64,000 bases of DNA. It comes from Nothopassalora personata. Its lineage: Eukaryota; Ascomycota; Dothideomycetes; Mycosphaerellales; Mycosphaerellaceae. Shown in pieces: positions 10,358 to 19,932 of this stretch; positions within the stretch are counted from its first letter, which is position 1, and each line of letters begins with the position of its first letter. A program made the position numbers and the translations under genes. Under the pieces are notes generated by a model. The model saw only the letters and a program-made list of their open reading frames with translations, was not told the origin of the DNA and made no database searches. The stretch is from NCBI GenBank assembly GCA_033816765.1, contig CM066295.1:682001-746000 (forward strand). The letters run 5' to 3'.

Positions 10358-10998
10358 TTAACGACGCCATTTTATACGAACTTTAGTAAAGATCCTAACC
10401 TATTCGGAACACCTAGATCCTATCTACAGGCCGAGAGAGTAATCGTAACGACGGATACTCTTAAGGAAGTGCATAAAGAAACACGTAAGGCGATCGAAGA
10501 TGTATAACGAAAACTGTCTTAACAACGGTAGGACACGAGAAAAATGGCACCTCTACTAAAAGAGGGGGATAAGGTCTATCTCCTTACAAAAAACTTGAGA
10601 ATAAGAAGATAGACCAAGAAACTAGATCACGTTAAGGTCGGACCATTTTTAATCGACAAAGTCGTAGGACTAGTTAACTATCGACTACGACTACCACCTA
10701 ACGTAAAAATCCACCTAGTCTTCTATATCTCTAAGCTAGAACCCGTAGACGCTAGAACACCTTACTAAGAGAGCTTCTATTTTAAGCCGGAAGTAGAAAA
10801 CGAATTTAAAGTCAAAAAAATCCTAGATAAAAAGGGTTAGCGATACCTTATTAAATGGAAGGGATACGACGAATTAGAAAATACCTAGGAACTAAAAGAA
10901 AACCTACGAAACTGTTAGCAGAAGATTCGGGAGTATTAAAACGGCGCTTACTTAGAAGTAACTATACTATAAGACATAGTAACTTTTAAGTAAACGGA

Positions 10999-11072
10999 CG
11001 ACTAGAGTAGGAATCGAACCTACGACCTTAAGAGTGTAGACAGCTTACGCTCTACCACTAAGCTACCTAGCC
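10999..11072 (-). tRNA. tRNA-like gene inside A1, antisense to the element
   Basis: On the minus strand: acceptor GGCTAGG pairs with TCTAGTC (two G-U pairs), the D arm is GCTTAGTGGTAGAGC, and the T arm is GTAGG-TTCGATT-CCTAC with a perfect stem. Pol III A-box and B-box positions are therefore present. The anticodon arm is imperfect: stem TAAG/CTTA with an oversized loop, so I assign no anticodon. It lies between the chromodomain and the antisense frame; the same site is occupied in A2 and A3. It may be a captured tRNA gene that is decayed or lightly intron-bearing. Confidence 0.55.
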
Positions 11073-11112
11073 AATTGATAAGAACAGGGACATAACTTAT
11101 AAATAAATACCC

Positions 11113-11676
11113 TTACGAAGAAGACGGCTAAGCTACCGACGGCACCGTCTCGCTAGAAGGAGAAAGCTAGAAGTCGTCCGGAAGACCTTCGACAGTACTC
11201 TAGGTCTACGGAGATAAGGACAGATTAGGAGCACTAGGATCCGCGTCTACTATAGCGTACTCCTACGCCCCTAGATCCTCGTCTAGTAATAACCGATCTT
11301 CTAACGAACGACCCTCCGTAACCTTCTAATTAACCGCATCTAATTGCTTACGAAGGCGCATTTCCTTTATATACGCTTCTATTAAGGCATCCTACCTTTT
11401 ACTAAGAATCCTCTTCGCGGTATCTAGTTCCTATAACAATTTCTTCCGCTAAAGCGATAAGCGCTTCTACTCGCCCTCGGTTACCCTCGCATTGCAACTC
11501 TTTAGATTCCGCTACTAGTACTTAGAATAGCGACTAGATAAGATATGCACCTTATATACATGGCCCTCCTTTTAATAAGAATTACACGGACGCATCGCGG
11601 TATCGCCGTTACGGAAGATCTACTAGGCTTTCTTCTTACGGCGAGCGGTAGATTGAGATTAGGAGGAAGAAGACAT
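11113..11676 (-). pseudogene. Antisense Zn2Cys6-like/coiled-coil frame of A1
   Basis: A 188-codon frame on the strand opposite to gag-pol, starting ATG (11674-11676) with MSSSS and closing at TAA (11113-11115). There are no frameshifts, and the only interruptions are TAG/TAA at probable Gln/Trp codons. Codons 31-61 read C-x2-Y-x6-Y-x8-Y-x2-Y-x7-C. RIP turns Cys into Tyr codons, so the parent had C-x2-C-x6-C-x8-C-x2-C-x7-C, which falls within the spacing rule of fungal Zn(II)2Cys6 DNA-binding clusters. A Lys/Glu/Leu-rich, probably coiled-coil stretch follows (about codons 70-135), then an acidic, Ser-rich tail. The same frame stands at the same place in A2 and A3. Likely role, by inference: a nuclear regulator of the element or host carried as cargo. 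Confidence 0.65.
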
Positions 11677-11738
11677 CGTTACGAGACATAAAAAGGAATT
11701 ATAACATAACTTATGAAGCTCTAGGACAGAGCTAGGCT

Positions 11739-11751
11739 AAAAGGGGGATAG
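11739..11751 (+). promoter_or_regulatory. Polypurine tract of A1
   Basis: AAAAGGGGGATAG directly before the 3' LTR; A2 and A3 have the similar GAAGGGGGATAG and GAAGGGGATAG. Confidence 0.75.
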
Positions 11752-12157
11752 TGTTACGGTTCTAATCTAGGGCTAAAGGAAGCTAACTAATTAGACCTCT
11801 ACAATTAGTAGGCGCTTCCGCCCGAGAAGTGCTCTCTCGCCCGTAGGAATGAAACTAAGGAACCGAGAGAGCAACTGAAGTAATCTCCTTAACCTCGCTA
11901 ATCTCGGTAATCTCGAGAGAACATAGAGAGCATAGAGAGCACGGAGAGCAACGCTCTATCTCCTTTGTATTTAGGAACGCTAAGAAACCCTTATGGTTCT
12001 AATGCGTTTAACTTATGTTACTATCTTACTAATTGGAATACAACTCTTATTCCTATTATTTATCTTTACTTAGCTTACTTTAGCCTCTCTAAAGAATACC
12101 GCCACGTGACTTAACTTATCTCTCTTTTGAGACGAGCCCTAGAACGAGACAATAACA
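11752..12157 (+). repeat. 3' LTR of A1
   Basis: 406 bp, same length as 3184-3589, ending AATAACA before the duplication cgccg (12158-12162). It carries more TA in place of CA and TG than the 5' LTR. Confidence 0.92.
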
Positions 12158-12538
12158 CGCCGTAGGGAGCTAGCGTTTCTAGTCGGACTGCTTATAGTTA
12201 ATGTAGTTACGAAGGTAAGCCTAGACTTCCTAGTTTAACCGTTCCGGGCCTCCGTCGGTTTATAGGTAGTAGGCGGAGCTAAGCCTCTATTTTATACCGG
12301 TTAAACGATAGAAGGTCCTCTAGAAGGTACTCGTCTAGTTAGTACCCCGGTCACTCGTAATAGCTTAAGGGAGGCTATAATATCTTACCTAGTAGTCTAA
12401 GAACCTTTTAGCGCAGTCCTCGGCTTTTATAGTAGGCATCGCTTCTAAAACGACGGTCTTACTTAGTCGATCCTTAATTACCTAGAGGCAAGTGTTCCCT
12501 TACGACTCGGGCATGTCCGTTATAAAATCTATCGAGAT

Positions 12539-12855
12539 TGTTAGGAACCGCTGTACGTTATCACAACTCGGGCTTGGATCTTTGCAGGGATGTCTCAATC
12601 AGTTATGAAGGTAGTGGTTCCAAACAGTATATGGTGTATACTTAAAATGAGTTGAGCACGAAGCTCCTATCTACTTGCAAAAGAGCGTCGTCTATATAGT
12701 GCCATGTCTTGGCGTGGTCTCGCGAGATCTGTCCTGCTCTGCGGATCTGTTCGACAGATCCCACAGATCCCTCAGATCCCTTGGTCACGTGTTCTGATCC
12801 TTGCCTTGCTGCCTGGATGATTGGTTGTCCCCTCTCTGCGAACTAAACCGTAACA
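12539..12855 (-). repeat. Solo LTR S2
   Basis: 317 bp on the minus strand, TGTTACGG...CCTAACA, with the duplication gagat (12534-12538, 12856-12860). The last ~170 bp (in LTR orientation) match S1, S3 and S4; the first ~140 bp are private. No RIP footprint. Confidence 0.88.
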
Positions 12856-14932
12856 GAGATCTCCTAGAAGAATCGGTCGGGGACCGGTAAGGGTTGTAGG
12901 AGGCCGTGTTTTTATTCCCTCTACACCTTATTCCTACCGTAGTAGTTATAGTTCCTTAAGAACTGCCTTACATGCTTAGACTATAGGGGCTAGTAGAAGT
13001 TACGACTTAGTATCGATGCTATAGAGTCCCGGCTAGGGTAGCCGTACACCGGTAAATCGTGCACGGATTAGATTAGCTTAGTTCGAAGGGTGTCGTTCTA
13101 TAGAATCGCTATGTCCGCCTCTTTATAGTCGGACTCCGTAGAACTAGGAGCTCTAGGCACCTAAATCCTACCGCGGTAGCGAAGATACCCGTTACGGTCA
13201 ATGCTATAGTTACCTACTTGTACCTTAAGTTTTACCTCGCTAGGAAGTAAACGCGCTCCTATCTTAATCGCGCGGTGTACCGCTTAGAACGTACTGTCCT
13301 TCTCGATAGTTCTTTCCTAGAGGTCGTTTAGCTCTTAGTCTTAGAAGGGTCCCTATAGTGCGCCCGGTAAATCCGCCTCTTCTATAGCGGATAGTCCTTC
13401 GAACTACGTAGCTAAGATTCGTACTAACGAAACCTTTATAGTCGAGCTAGCGTCTACTACCTTCGAGCCCGGCTAATTCTTTATAATGTCCGGTTTAAGA
13501 AATCTACGATACCGTAATAACTTGTCGTCCTACCTAAGCGTGTCCTACTCCCTTCGAGAAAGGGCATCCGGTACAATCGCCTCGGTACCCGGCCTATACA
13601 CTAGTAAAAACTAGAACTTTATAACTTCCTTAACCTACCGGATCTACCGTTCGGAGAGCTGTCTCTTCGTTATAAAGTATTCTAGGTTCTTGTAGTCCGT
13701 CTAGATTATAAAGGGCCTATATGTTTTTAACTCGGGAGCCTATTCCTTAAGACAGGACACTACCGCAAGTATCTCCTTATCGTAAATGTCGTAGTTAATC
13801 TTAGCCTTATTAAGCTTCTTCGAGTAGAATCCTACTAGTCTTACGACTCCGTCCTTTTCTTATAGGAGGGCGCCTCTAAGCGTAAAGCCGCTATAGTCCG
13901 TCTCTAAAAACGTAGGGAGCTCCGGGTTCTAGTAGGCTAAAACTAGTGCTTTATAGTACTTATCCTTTAGGGACTTAAACGCATTAGCCTAACGATCTCC
14001 CTAGGAAAACACCTTGTTCTTGCCGGTTAGCGACGTTAAGGGCTCGGCGAGCTTTAAATAGTTTAGAATAAACATTCGGTAGTAGTTCGCGAAGCCTAAG
14101 AACCGCCGCACTTCCTTCTAGGTAACTAGTGCCTTCTAGTCCTTTACTGCTACTACCTTTTCGGGGTCGGGTCCTACTCCTATCCCGTCGGCATATACGA
14201 TAAACCTAAGGTACTTAACCTTCTTCTATACGAACTTACACTTCCCTAGATCTAGGAAAAGGCCTCCGTCCTAAAGCTTCTAGAGCACGATACGAACCTT
14301 CTAGAAATAGTCCTCTTTTGTTCCGTCGGAGTAAATAACGACGTCGTTAGCGTAGGCCGAGGTAAAGTCGTCTAGGTAGTCCCGTAATAAACTGTTAATA
14401 TACCGCTAGAATGTTACGGGGGCCCCGGACAAACCGAACGGGCATACTAGCTATTCCTATAGACCGAATCTAGTTCAAAAAGCCGTCTTATACTCTTTAC
14501 CTCGAGCTATCCGGAGGTAATAGAATGCGGTAACAACGTTAACCTTCGTAATCTATCTAGCGCCCGTTAGGTTCCGAATAGTTTCCGAGATTAATAGAAG
14601 CGGGTAACGGTCCTACTTAGTAATCGAGTTTAGTACTCTATAATCGTAGTAGAACCTAAGTCCTCCCCCGGGCTTCTTTACGAACAGGACGGGAGCCGCC
14701 GCTTCTAAGGTAGAAGGGCGAATATAACCCTTACGCTATAGCTCCGTTAGCGACTTCCGGAGGATAAGTAGCTCGTCTTTTAACATACTATAGAGCGGTC
14801 CCTAGGGCAATAGTTCTAGGCTTCCGTCAGCTTCCGTCCGTATTTCGATCTTATAGTTAAGGTCGCCGCGGTATAGAGCTAGTTTATTAGCTTCCATAGT
14901 AGAAAATAACGGTAGCATATCCTAAAGTTCTA

Positions 14933-15010
14933 GTCGTCCTATAGAGAGCGCCTTCACGCGGCGGACGACGTAAGTATCTTCGTTACGACGAAGAGAAACT
15001 AAGACTCTCT
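14933..15010 (+). ncRNA. HDV-like self-cleaving ribozyme, copy 3
   Basis: Same 78-nt pseudoknot as E1 and E2, without a single change in the paired segments. Candidate catalytic C at 14999. It starts immediately after the target duplication. Confidence 0.8.
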
Positions 15011-15692
15011 CTCTCGAAAAATACAAGCCTACTCGACTCGAAACAAGAAAAGACAGGTCGGACGAACCGAACGAACGAGATACGCTCAAAATCTACAAAC
15101 AAGAACTCCGGAACTGCGAGAAGGGAAAGCGACGTACATAGCGTACACGTCGCTCGAACAACGAAGGCGCTGTCTACCTGTCGTCCCGGCAAACCACGTA
15201 AACTGCCGGCTGGAACCAAGAGAGGCGTTTAGGGGCGCAAACCACGTATACTGCACGGCTGGAACCAAGAGAGGCCGAGGGGGGGACGACAGCGAGGCCA
15301 CTGCGACCGAGGAGCTACACTCGAGACCGGAGAACGCGACTGGATTGAAACAGAGGCAACGGGTGTTTCTTGGGATTTTGCTCGGTGCGTACGGGTACGG
15401 CCGGCTTGGCTTTTTAAAACAAGAACGAGACACGGGCGCAAAACTTGTCTCGCCCGGGGCAAGGCGACAAACCGCAATTCTCGACAAGACACGACTACCG
15501 GGTACGCGCGTACTACGCCGCAATATATTCGATTTACGGTTCGAATAGCGAGCGTTGCTCGCATCTTTTAAGGAGTTTTTACGTCCGGGGTACGACGGGG
15601 CTTTTCTCCTTCTCTCAAATTTTGGTCTCGTTCTCGAGACCCGTGTTGCATAGTCTTTGACTCAAATAGCACGTTAATGGAATAATCAATCA
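14933..15692 (+). mobile_element. SINE-like retroposon E, copy E3
   Basis: 760 bp, inserted in B1 with a 14-bp duplication (atcctaaagttcta, 14919-14932 and 15693-15706). B2 shows the empty site near 63680 in the same RIP-altered form. Sequence nearly identical to E1 and E2. Confidence 0.82.
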
Positions 15693-16240
15693 ATCCTAAA
15701 GTTCTAGAGGCAAGCCCTTCTTAAGTTCCTCTCGCGTAGGCGGCTCCTTTTTACTAAGGGCTTTCTTAATATCTTCTACGGTTGCCGCGGCAATCGTAGC
15801 GAAACGCTTACCCGACTCGTATTCTTCGTAGTTACGCCCTTCGGGTACCTATTTCTTTACTAAGCTATAGTAGTACCGGCGCTTTTTAGGCGCGGTCCGG
15901 ATCTAATTGTGCGCCTTCTACGGGTTCCCTAGGATTATAGGGAAGTCTAGATTAGATACGACATAAGCATAAACTACCTAGTAGATCCCGGCAATTTCTA
16001 TACGGAAGGCGACTACTCCTTCGATCGAGTTCCGCATCGCCTTCGTAAACCCTATAGCCCTACGGCTCTCGTTACTAACATACGTAAGACCGAGGCCTTT
16101 CGCTAAGTCTCCGTTAATTATAGCGTAGTATATACATCCTTTATCGATAAGGGCAAACATTCCGTAACTTTCGTTTAGGAGTACGTTAGTATATACAAGA
16201 TTCCTATTTATAGAACTCTTAACTGCGTTCTACCCCTTTA

Positions 16241-17534
16241 CTAGTGCTTCTTTATCTCCTAGTTCTAGCTTTCGACTAGGAGCTAGTCTTTTCCTATCTC
16301 TCTAGGATCCGACTTAAACCCGTCGTCCTCTAGGATTAGCGCGACCGAGGCCGCGTTAATCATAGTAGGATTAACTACTACGGCGTACGGGCATTCCTTT
16401 ACTCGATGTCCGCTCGCTCTATAGCGGAAGTAGAGCTATTCTTAACGCCTACGATCTCTCTCCGCGGTGTCTACCTATTTTACTCTCTACCTCCCTTTAT
16501 CCTCCTTCCGATCTCTACGACTTCTAGGGCGGCCTCCGCTTATCCGGGTTAGTGCTATAATAGTGTTACTATCGGCATTAACCTAGTTACTAGCCGCTCT
16601 CGTAAAAGGACGGGTAGTAACTCTAGCGGTTACACTAGAGTCCTTATTATTGTCCTTCTACCTCTTATAGACTATTTTGAACTAGTCCGTGTCCTCGAGG
16701 TTAGTTATAATCCGTTCGACCTCCCCCGTAAACTCGTAGTAGTCCTCCTTTTTCGGTATAGCCGCCGTGTATATCCGAACGGGGTTCGAGAAGGTGTTAC
16801 GTAAGTAACTAATCTTTGCGTCGTCGCTCTAGTTCTCTCCGCCGGCGCTTAGTAGAAGTTCGTCGAATTTTATCTAGTAATCGTACTAAGGTTAACCGTT
16901 CGTATGTTTAATCTTAGTAAGCTACTCTAGAGCCTTAGCGCGCTCGTTACTATTACCGAAGACTTTCTCGAGTTGCGTAAAGAAAGCAACGGGGTCCTTC
17001 CTAAGTTCGCCGTCTCCCTTGTCCTAGAAGTGCCGTATCCTAGTACGCTCTCTCGCTAGTAAGGTGTCGTTAATCGTATCCTAGTAATACCCCTTAGAGA
17101 GCGTCGGTTTTAGGGCGGATCGTACCCTAAAAGAGCTCTTTAACCTTAAGAAGTAATCGCGGAATGTCTCTACCTTACCGTCCTAGGAAGGGGGGTTCTA
17201 ACCTCTAGGACCCGACGGTTCTTCTCCGGTGCGCGGCGAGGGCGCGGCGGCGTTTAGCGTCTATAGTAGCTATCTCATTAGGTTACTAGTAGTCGTCTTA
17301 TTATAAACTAGTAGCGAGACTATAGGTATTAACTAATGTCGAGCGTCTTCCGATTCTTTTAAAGCGGCGCGCGTTGTAATTAACTCGGCTTGTATCTCTT
17401 CCTATCGCTAGTACAGTTGCTAAAGCATAAGTTAGAAGTTTTTATTCGGGGTACTAGTCCCGGGGTTCTCGCTACCCGGCGACGTTATTACGTATCCCGT
17501 CTCTTTAATAGTAGGTGTCTAGCTAATTCGAATG
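16241..17534 (-). pseudogene. B1 gag, with zinc knuckle
   Basis: Gag region of B1 on the minus strand. At 16432-16391 a zinc knuckle reads Y-F-R-Y-R-A-S-G-H-R-V-K-E-C, that is C-x2-C-x4-H-x4-C with the first two Cys turned to Tyr. Upstream lies a charged capsid-like stretch without intact frame. Homologous sequence opens D at 18381. Confidence 0.7.
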
Positions 17535-17535
17535 G

Positions 17536-17545
17536 ATCGAACTTA
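17536..17545 (-). promoter_or_regulatory. B1 primer-binding site (self-priming candidate)
   Basis: On the minus strand TAAGTTCGAT lies one base inside the 5' LTR. Its exact 10-base complement, ATCGAACTTA, occurs in the B LTR itself (17594-17603 read on the minus strand). If the RNA began there, R plus U5 would be about 57 bases. This is the arrangement of Tf1-type self-priming. Confidence 0.55.
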
Positions 17546-17546
17546 A

Positions 17547-17708
17547 TGTTACGGGTGAACGACGTATATACTGAAGTTCTATAAAGTTTATAATAAGTTC
17601 GATATAGAAGAAAGGGGAAGTTACACGCTGTCCAAAGAAAAGGTGTCGGAAAGTAATCCGAACGCATAGGCGTAGCCTATACTAAGAAACAGGGGCCCGC
17701 TCCTTATA
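17547..17708 (-). repeat. 5' LTR of B1
   Basis: 162 bp, pair of 853-1014; followed on the right by the duplication gctaa (17709-17713) and then by the continuation of C1. Confidence 0.92.
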
Positions 17709-18218
17709 GCTAACTATAGTATTCTTATCCTTATAGGGTATATATACTAGGACTTTAAGGAGTTCTAATAAAACGTATACGTCGATCCTATAAACCGCGT
17801 ACTTAATATTATATTAGAGTATAAGGTAGTAAAATAGAAGAATAACTAGATAGTATACTAATTTGTAAATAAGTTAGATATTATAGAGGACTAGTTAGTA
17901 ATTACTTAAAAGTATAGTATATACGGTACCTACTAGTAAAGCTTATATTTTACTTACGGTCTACTATTGTTAGATACTATAAGATCTCTATTACTAGAGA
18001 AGAACTAGTCGTCCTAGCTTAGCGTATTAAGAGTACCGAGTGCTAAAGTAGTAGTAGAGGATATAACTACGGGTAGTATAGCCGTTGTAAGCGTAAAGCT
18101 AAGAGCTAATATAAGTAAAGTAATTACCTAAAGTAGTAGAAGTTAAGTTAAGTACTAAGCGCCTCGGGTACGAGTTAGTAGTAAGACGCTAGTAGTTCGT
18201 CTAAGACTAGCTAGAAGT
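17709..18218 (+). pseudogene. Gypsy family C, copy C1, gag continued
   Basis: Continues 149-852 after the B1 insertion and matches 28400-28907 of C2. It stops at 18218, where D begins; the last bases (gaagt, 18214-18218) would be D's target duplication, whose other copy is not in view. In C2 the zinc knuckle follows about ten bases further on, so C1 is cut just before its knuckle. Confidence 0.72.
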
Positions 18219-18380
18219 TATAAGGGGCGAGCTCTTATCTCTTAGTACTAGCTACGCCTATACGTCTAGATTAAAGTCCGGTACCTTTATTTTAGACTAC
18301 ATCCGACTTTCCCTTTCTTCCGTATCGAACTTATTATATACTTTATAGAACTTTAGTATATACGTCGTTTACCCGTAATA
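18219..18380 (+). repeat. 5' LTR of D
   Basis: 162 bp in the orientation TATAAGG...CCCGTAATA, an inverted, more RIP-altered copy of the B1 LTR. The sequence after it matches the B1 leader next to 17547. Confidence 0.85.
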
Positions 18381-19721
18381 TTAAATTTAATCTATTTGAA
18401 TTAACTAGGCATATACTATTAAAGAGACGGTATAAGTAATAGCGTCGCTAGGTAGCAAGAATCCTAGGGTAGGTACCTTAAATAAGAGCTTTTAGCTTAT
18501 ACTCTAATTCCTATACTAGCGATAAGAAGAAATATAGGCTAAATTAATTACGACGCGAGCCGTCCTAAAAGAGTTAGAAGACGCTTAGTAATAATTAACA
18601 CCTATAGTATTACCGCCTACCTAAAATAGTATACCTATAGAAGACCTAATTAGGTGGCTACTATAGACATTAAATACCGCTGTAGTTACGCCGCGGGCTA
18701 GTAGAGAATTATCGGGACCTAGGGGTTAGAAGCTACCGATATAGGATAGTAGAGTAGAGACTTTTTACGACTACTTCCTAAGGATAAAGAGCGCTTTTAG
18801 GGTACGATCTACCCTAAAACTAACGCTCTCTAATAAGTTCTATTAGGACGTAGTTAACGATACCCTACTAGCTAGTTAGCGTACTAAGATACGATATTTC
18901 TAGGAGAAAGGAGACGGTAAATATAGGAAGGATCTTATTACCTTCTTTACGTAGCTAGAGAAGGTTTTTAGGGATAGTAACGAGCGCGCTAAGGCCCTCG
19001 AGTAACTTACTAAGATTAGATACGCAAATAGCTAACCTTAGCGTAATTACTAGATAAAATTTAACGGGCTCCTACTAAGTACCGGCGGGAAAGACTAGTC
19101 TAATAACGCTAAGATTAGATATTTACGTAATACCTTCTTAAATCCCGTATAAATATATACAGCGGCTATACTTAAAAAGAAAGACTACTATAAGTTTATA
19201 AAGGAGGTTAAGAGGATTATAACTAACCTCGAGGATATAGACTAGTTTAAGGTAGCCTATAAGAAGTAGAAGGAAAATAATAGAGACTCTAGCGTAACTA
19301 CTATAGTTACTACTCGCTCTTTTACGGGACCTACCGTAATATAGGTTAATACCGACGGCGATACCGTTATAGTAATAACCTCATCTAGCGGAGGCTGCTC
19401 TAGAAGTTATAGAGACTAGAAGGAGGATAAGGAGAAGTAGAGAGTAAAGCTACTACGACTATAGAGCGCTAAACGTAATTACTAAGTAGGATCGTTACCT
19501 ACTCCCCTTAATTCTAGAAACTATTTAAAATCTAACGGGGCCTAAATAGATTACGAAGATTAATATAGTAGCCGCGTTCTATTACCTTAGTAAAGAGTAT
19601 AAAACGGCGTTCTAAACTAGGTTCGGGCTATAGAAGTAGTTAGTATATCCGTTTAGTTTATCCGGCGCCCCGGTAATATTCTAGCGGTATATTAATAGTT
19701 TACTACGGGACTATCTAGATA
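18381..19721 (+). pseudogene. D gag and central RT
   Basis: Leader and gag correspond to B1 17546-16400 read in reverse. From about 19555 the frame reads KITKINIVAAFYYLSKEY, then RFGL, YPFSLSGAPVIF, RYINSLLRDYLDNF: the RT palm leading to the active site that continues at 27235. Protease and RT fingers are absent (deletion near 19470-19550). Stops TAG/TAA at Gln/Trp positions. Confidence 0.7.
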
Positions 19722-19726
19722 ACTTT

Positions 19727-19932
19727 TATCACGTTACAAGTGGTTAGAAGTTATGAAATGGGCTCATAAAGGTGTTTTAAAAGCAGATAGTAGATTGTAT
19801 GTGTCTAAGCTAGAATTGAAGGGGCTGCTTGTGAAAAGGCTGCAGGTGACTAATCAATGTCACCTGATTCTTGGCGGCTACTACCTTAGGTTTGATTAGG
19901 CTGCAGCGCCGGTGCACGCTTAGATCGTAATA
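19727..19932 (-). repeat. 3' LTR of Copia 1R
   Basis: 206 bp, pair of 27024-27229. Some C-to-T and G-to-A changes are private to each LTR, so the two were mutated independently after insertion. Confidence 0.9.

Larger units (their letters stand above)
5701..10995 (+). pseudogene. A1 pol: protease, RT, RNase H, integrase, chromodomain
   Basis: A broken Gypsy polyprotein. Protease: IDLGVAGNF at about 6870-6896, where the usual D-S/T-G is now D-L-G. RT: the active-site motif YIDD is intact at 7950-7961, followed by ILVY. RNase H lies about 8290-8740. The integrase core has EVTIDFITKLLP near 9140-9175 and is interrupted by E2 at 9593-10357. The chromodomain is at about 10805-10920 (RYLIKWKGYDELENT, then TAG for Trp, E-L-K-E-N-L). 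TAG and TAA in place of Gln and Trp recur throughout, so no protein can be made. The order RT-RNase H-integrase-chromodomain defines a chromovirus. Confidence 0.85.
3184..12157 (+). mobile_element. Chromovirus A1 (Ty3/Gypsy), RIP-degraded
   Basis: A complete LTR retrotransposon on the plus strand inserted in B1, bounded by the 5-bp duplication cgccg. The uninterrupted site is seen in B2 near 47230. It has 406-bp LTRs. Order: 5' LTR, primer site, gag with zinc knuckle, protease, reverse transcriptase, RNase H, integrase, chromodomain, then on the opposite strand a tRNA-like gene and an antisense frame, then polypurine tract and 3' LTR. Later insertions are a solo LTR and two retroposon copies; without them it is about 7.1 kb. 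A2 and A3 share the interior, but the first half of their LTRs differs. All frames are broken by RIP stops. Confidence 0.9.
12163..16240 (-). pseudogene. B1 pol: protease, RT, RNase H, integrase
   Basis: Read from high to low coordinates. Protease at about 16160-15980 (ALIDKGC; the usual D-S/T-G is D-K-G). RT is interrupted by E3 at its start (14933-15692). A DYLDDFTSAY segment at about 14360-14380 is followed by the true active site YAND at 14343-14354, where Y-x-D-D has lost its first Asp to Asn. The RNase H region is near 13700. The integrase is interrupted by solo LTR S2 (12539-12855) and continues across A1 into 3183-2468. TAG/TAA at Gln/Trp positions throughout. Confidence 0.8.
853..17708 (-). 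mobile_element. Chromovirus B1 (Ty3/Gypsy), RIP-degraded, nested
   Basis: A full-length LTR retrotransposon on the minus strand. It has 162-bp LTRs at both ends and a gctaa duplication (848-852 and 17709-17713). Read on the minus strand the order is 5' LTR, self-complementary primer site, gag with zinc knuckle, protease, reverse transcriptase, RNase H, integrase, chromodomain, a third frame with a membrane-like segment, polypurine tract, 3' LTR. It is interrupted by A1, one solo LTR and one retroposon copy; without them it would be about 6.8 kb. Every frame is broken by RIP-type stops and the reverse transcriptase has lost a catalytic Asp, so it is dead. B2 and D are relatives. Confidence 0.9.

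Noticed and set aside
14360..14380. YLDD in B1 as the RT active site
   Set aside because: It belongs to the conserved DYLDDFTSAY segment just before the active site; the true Y-x-D-D position is the following YAND.
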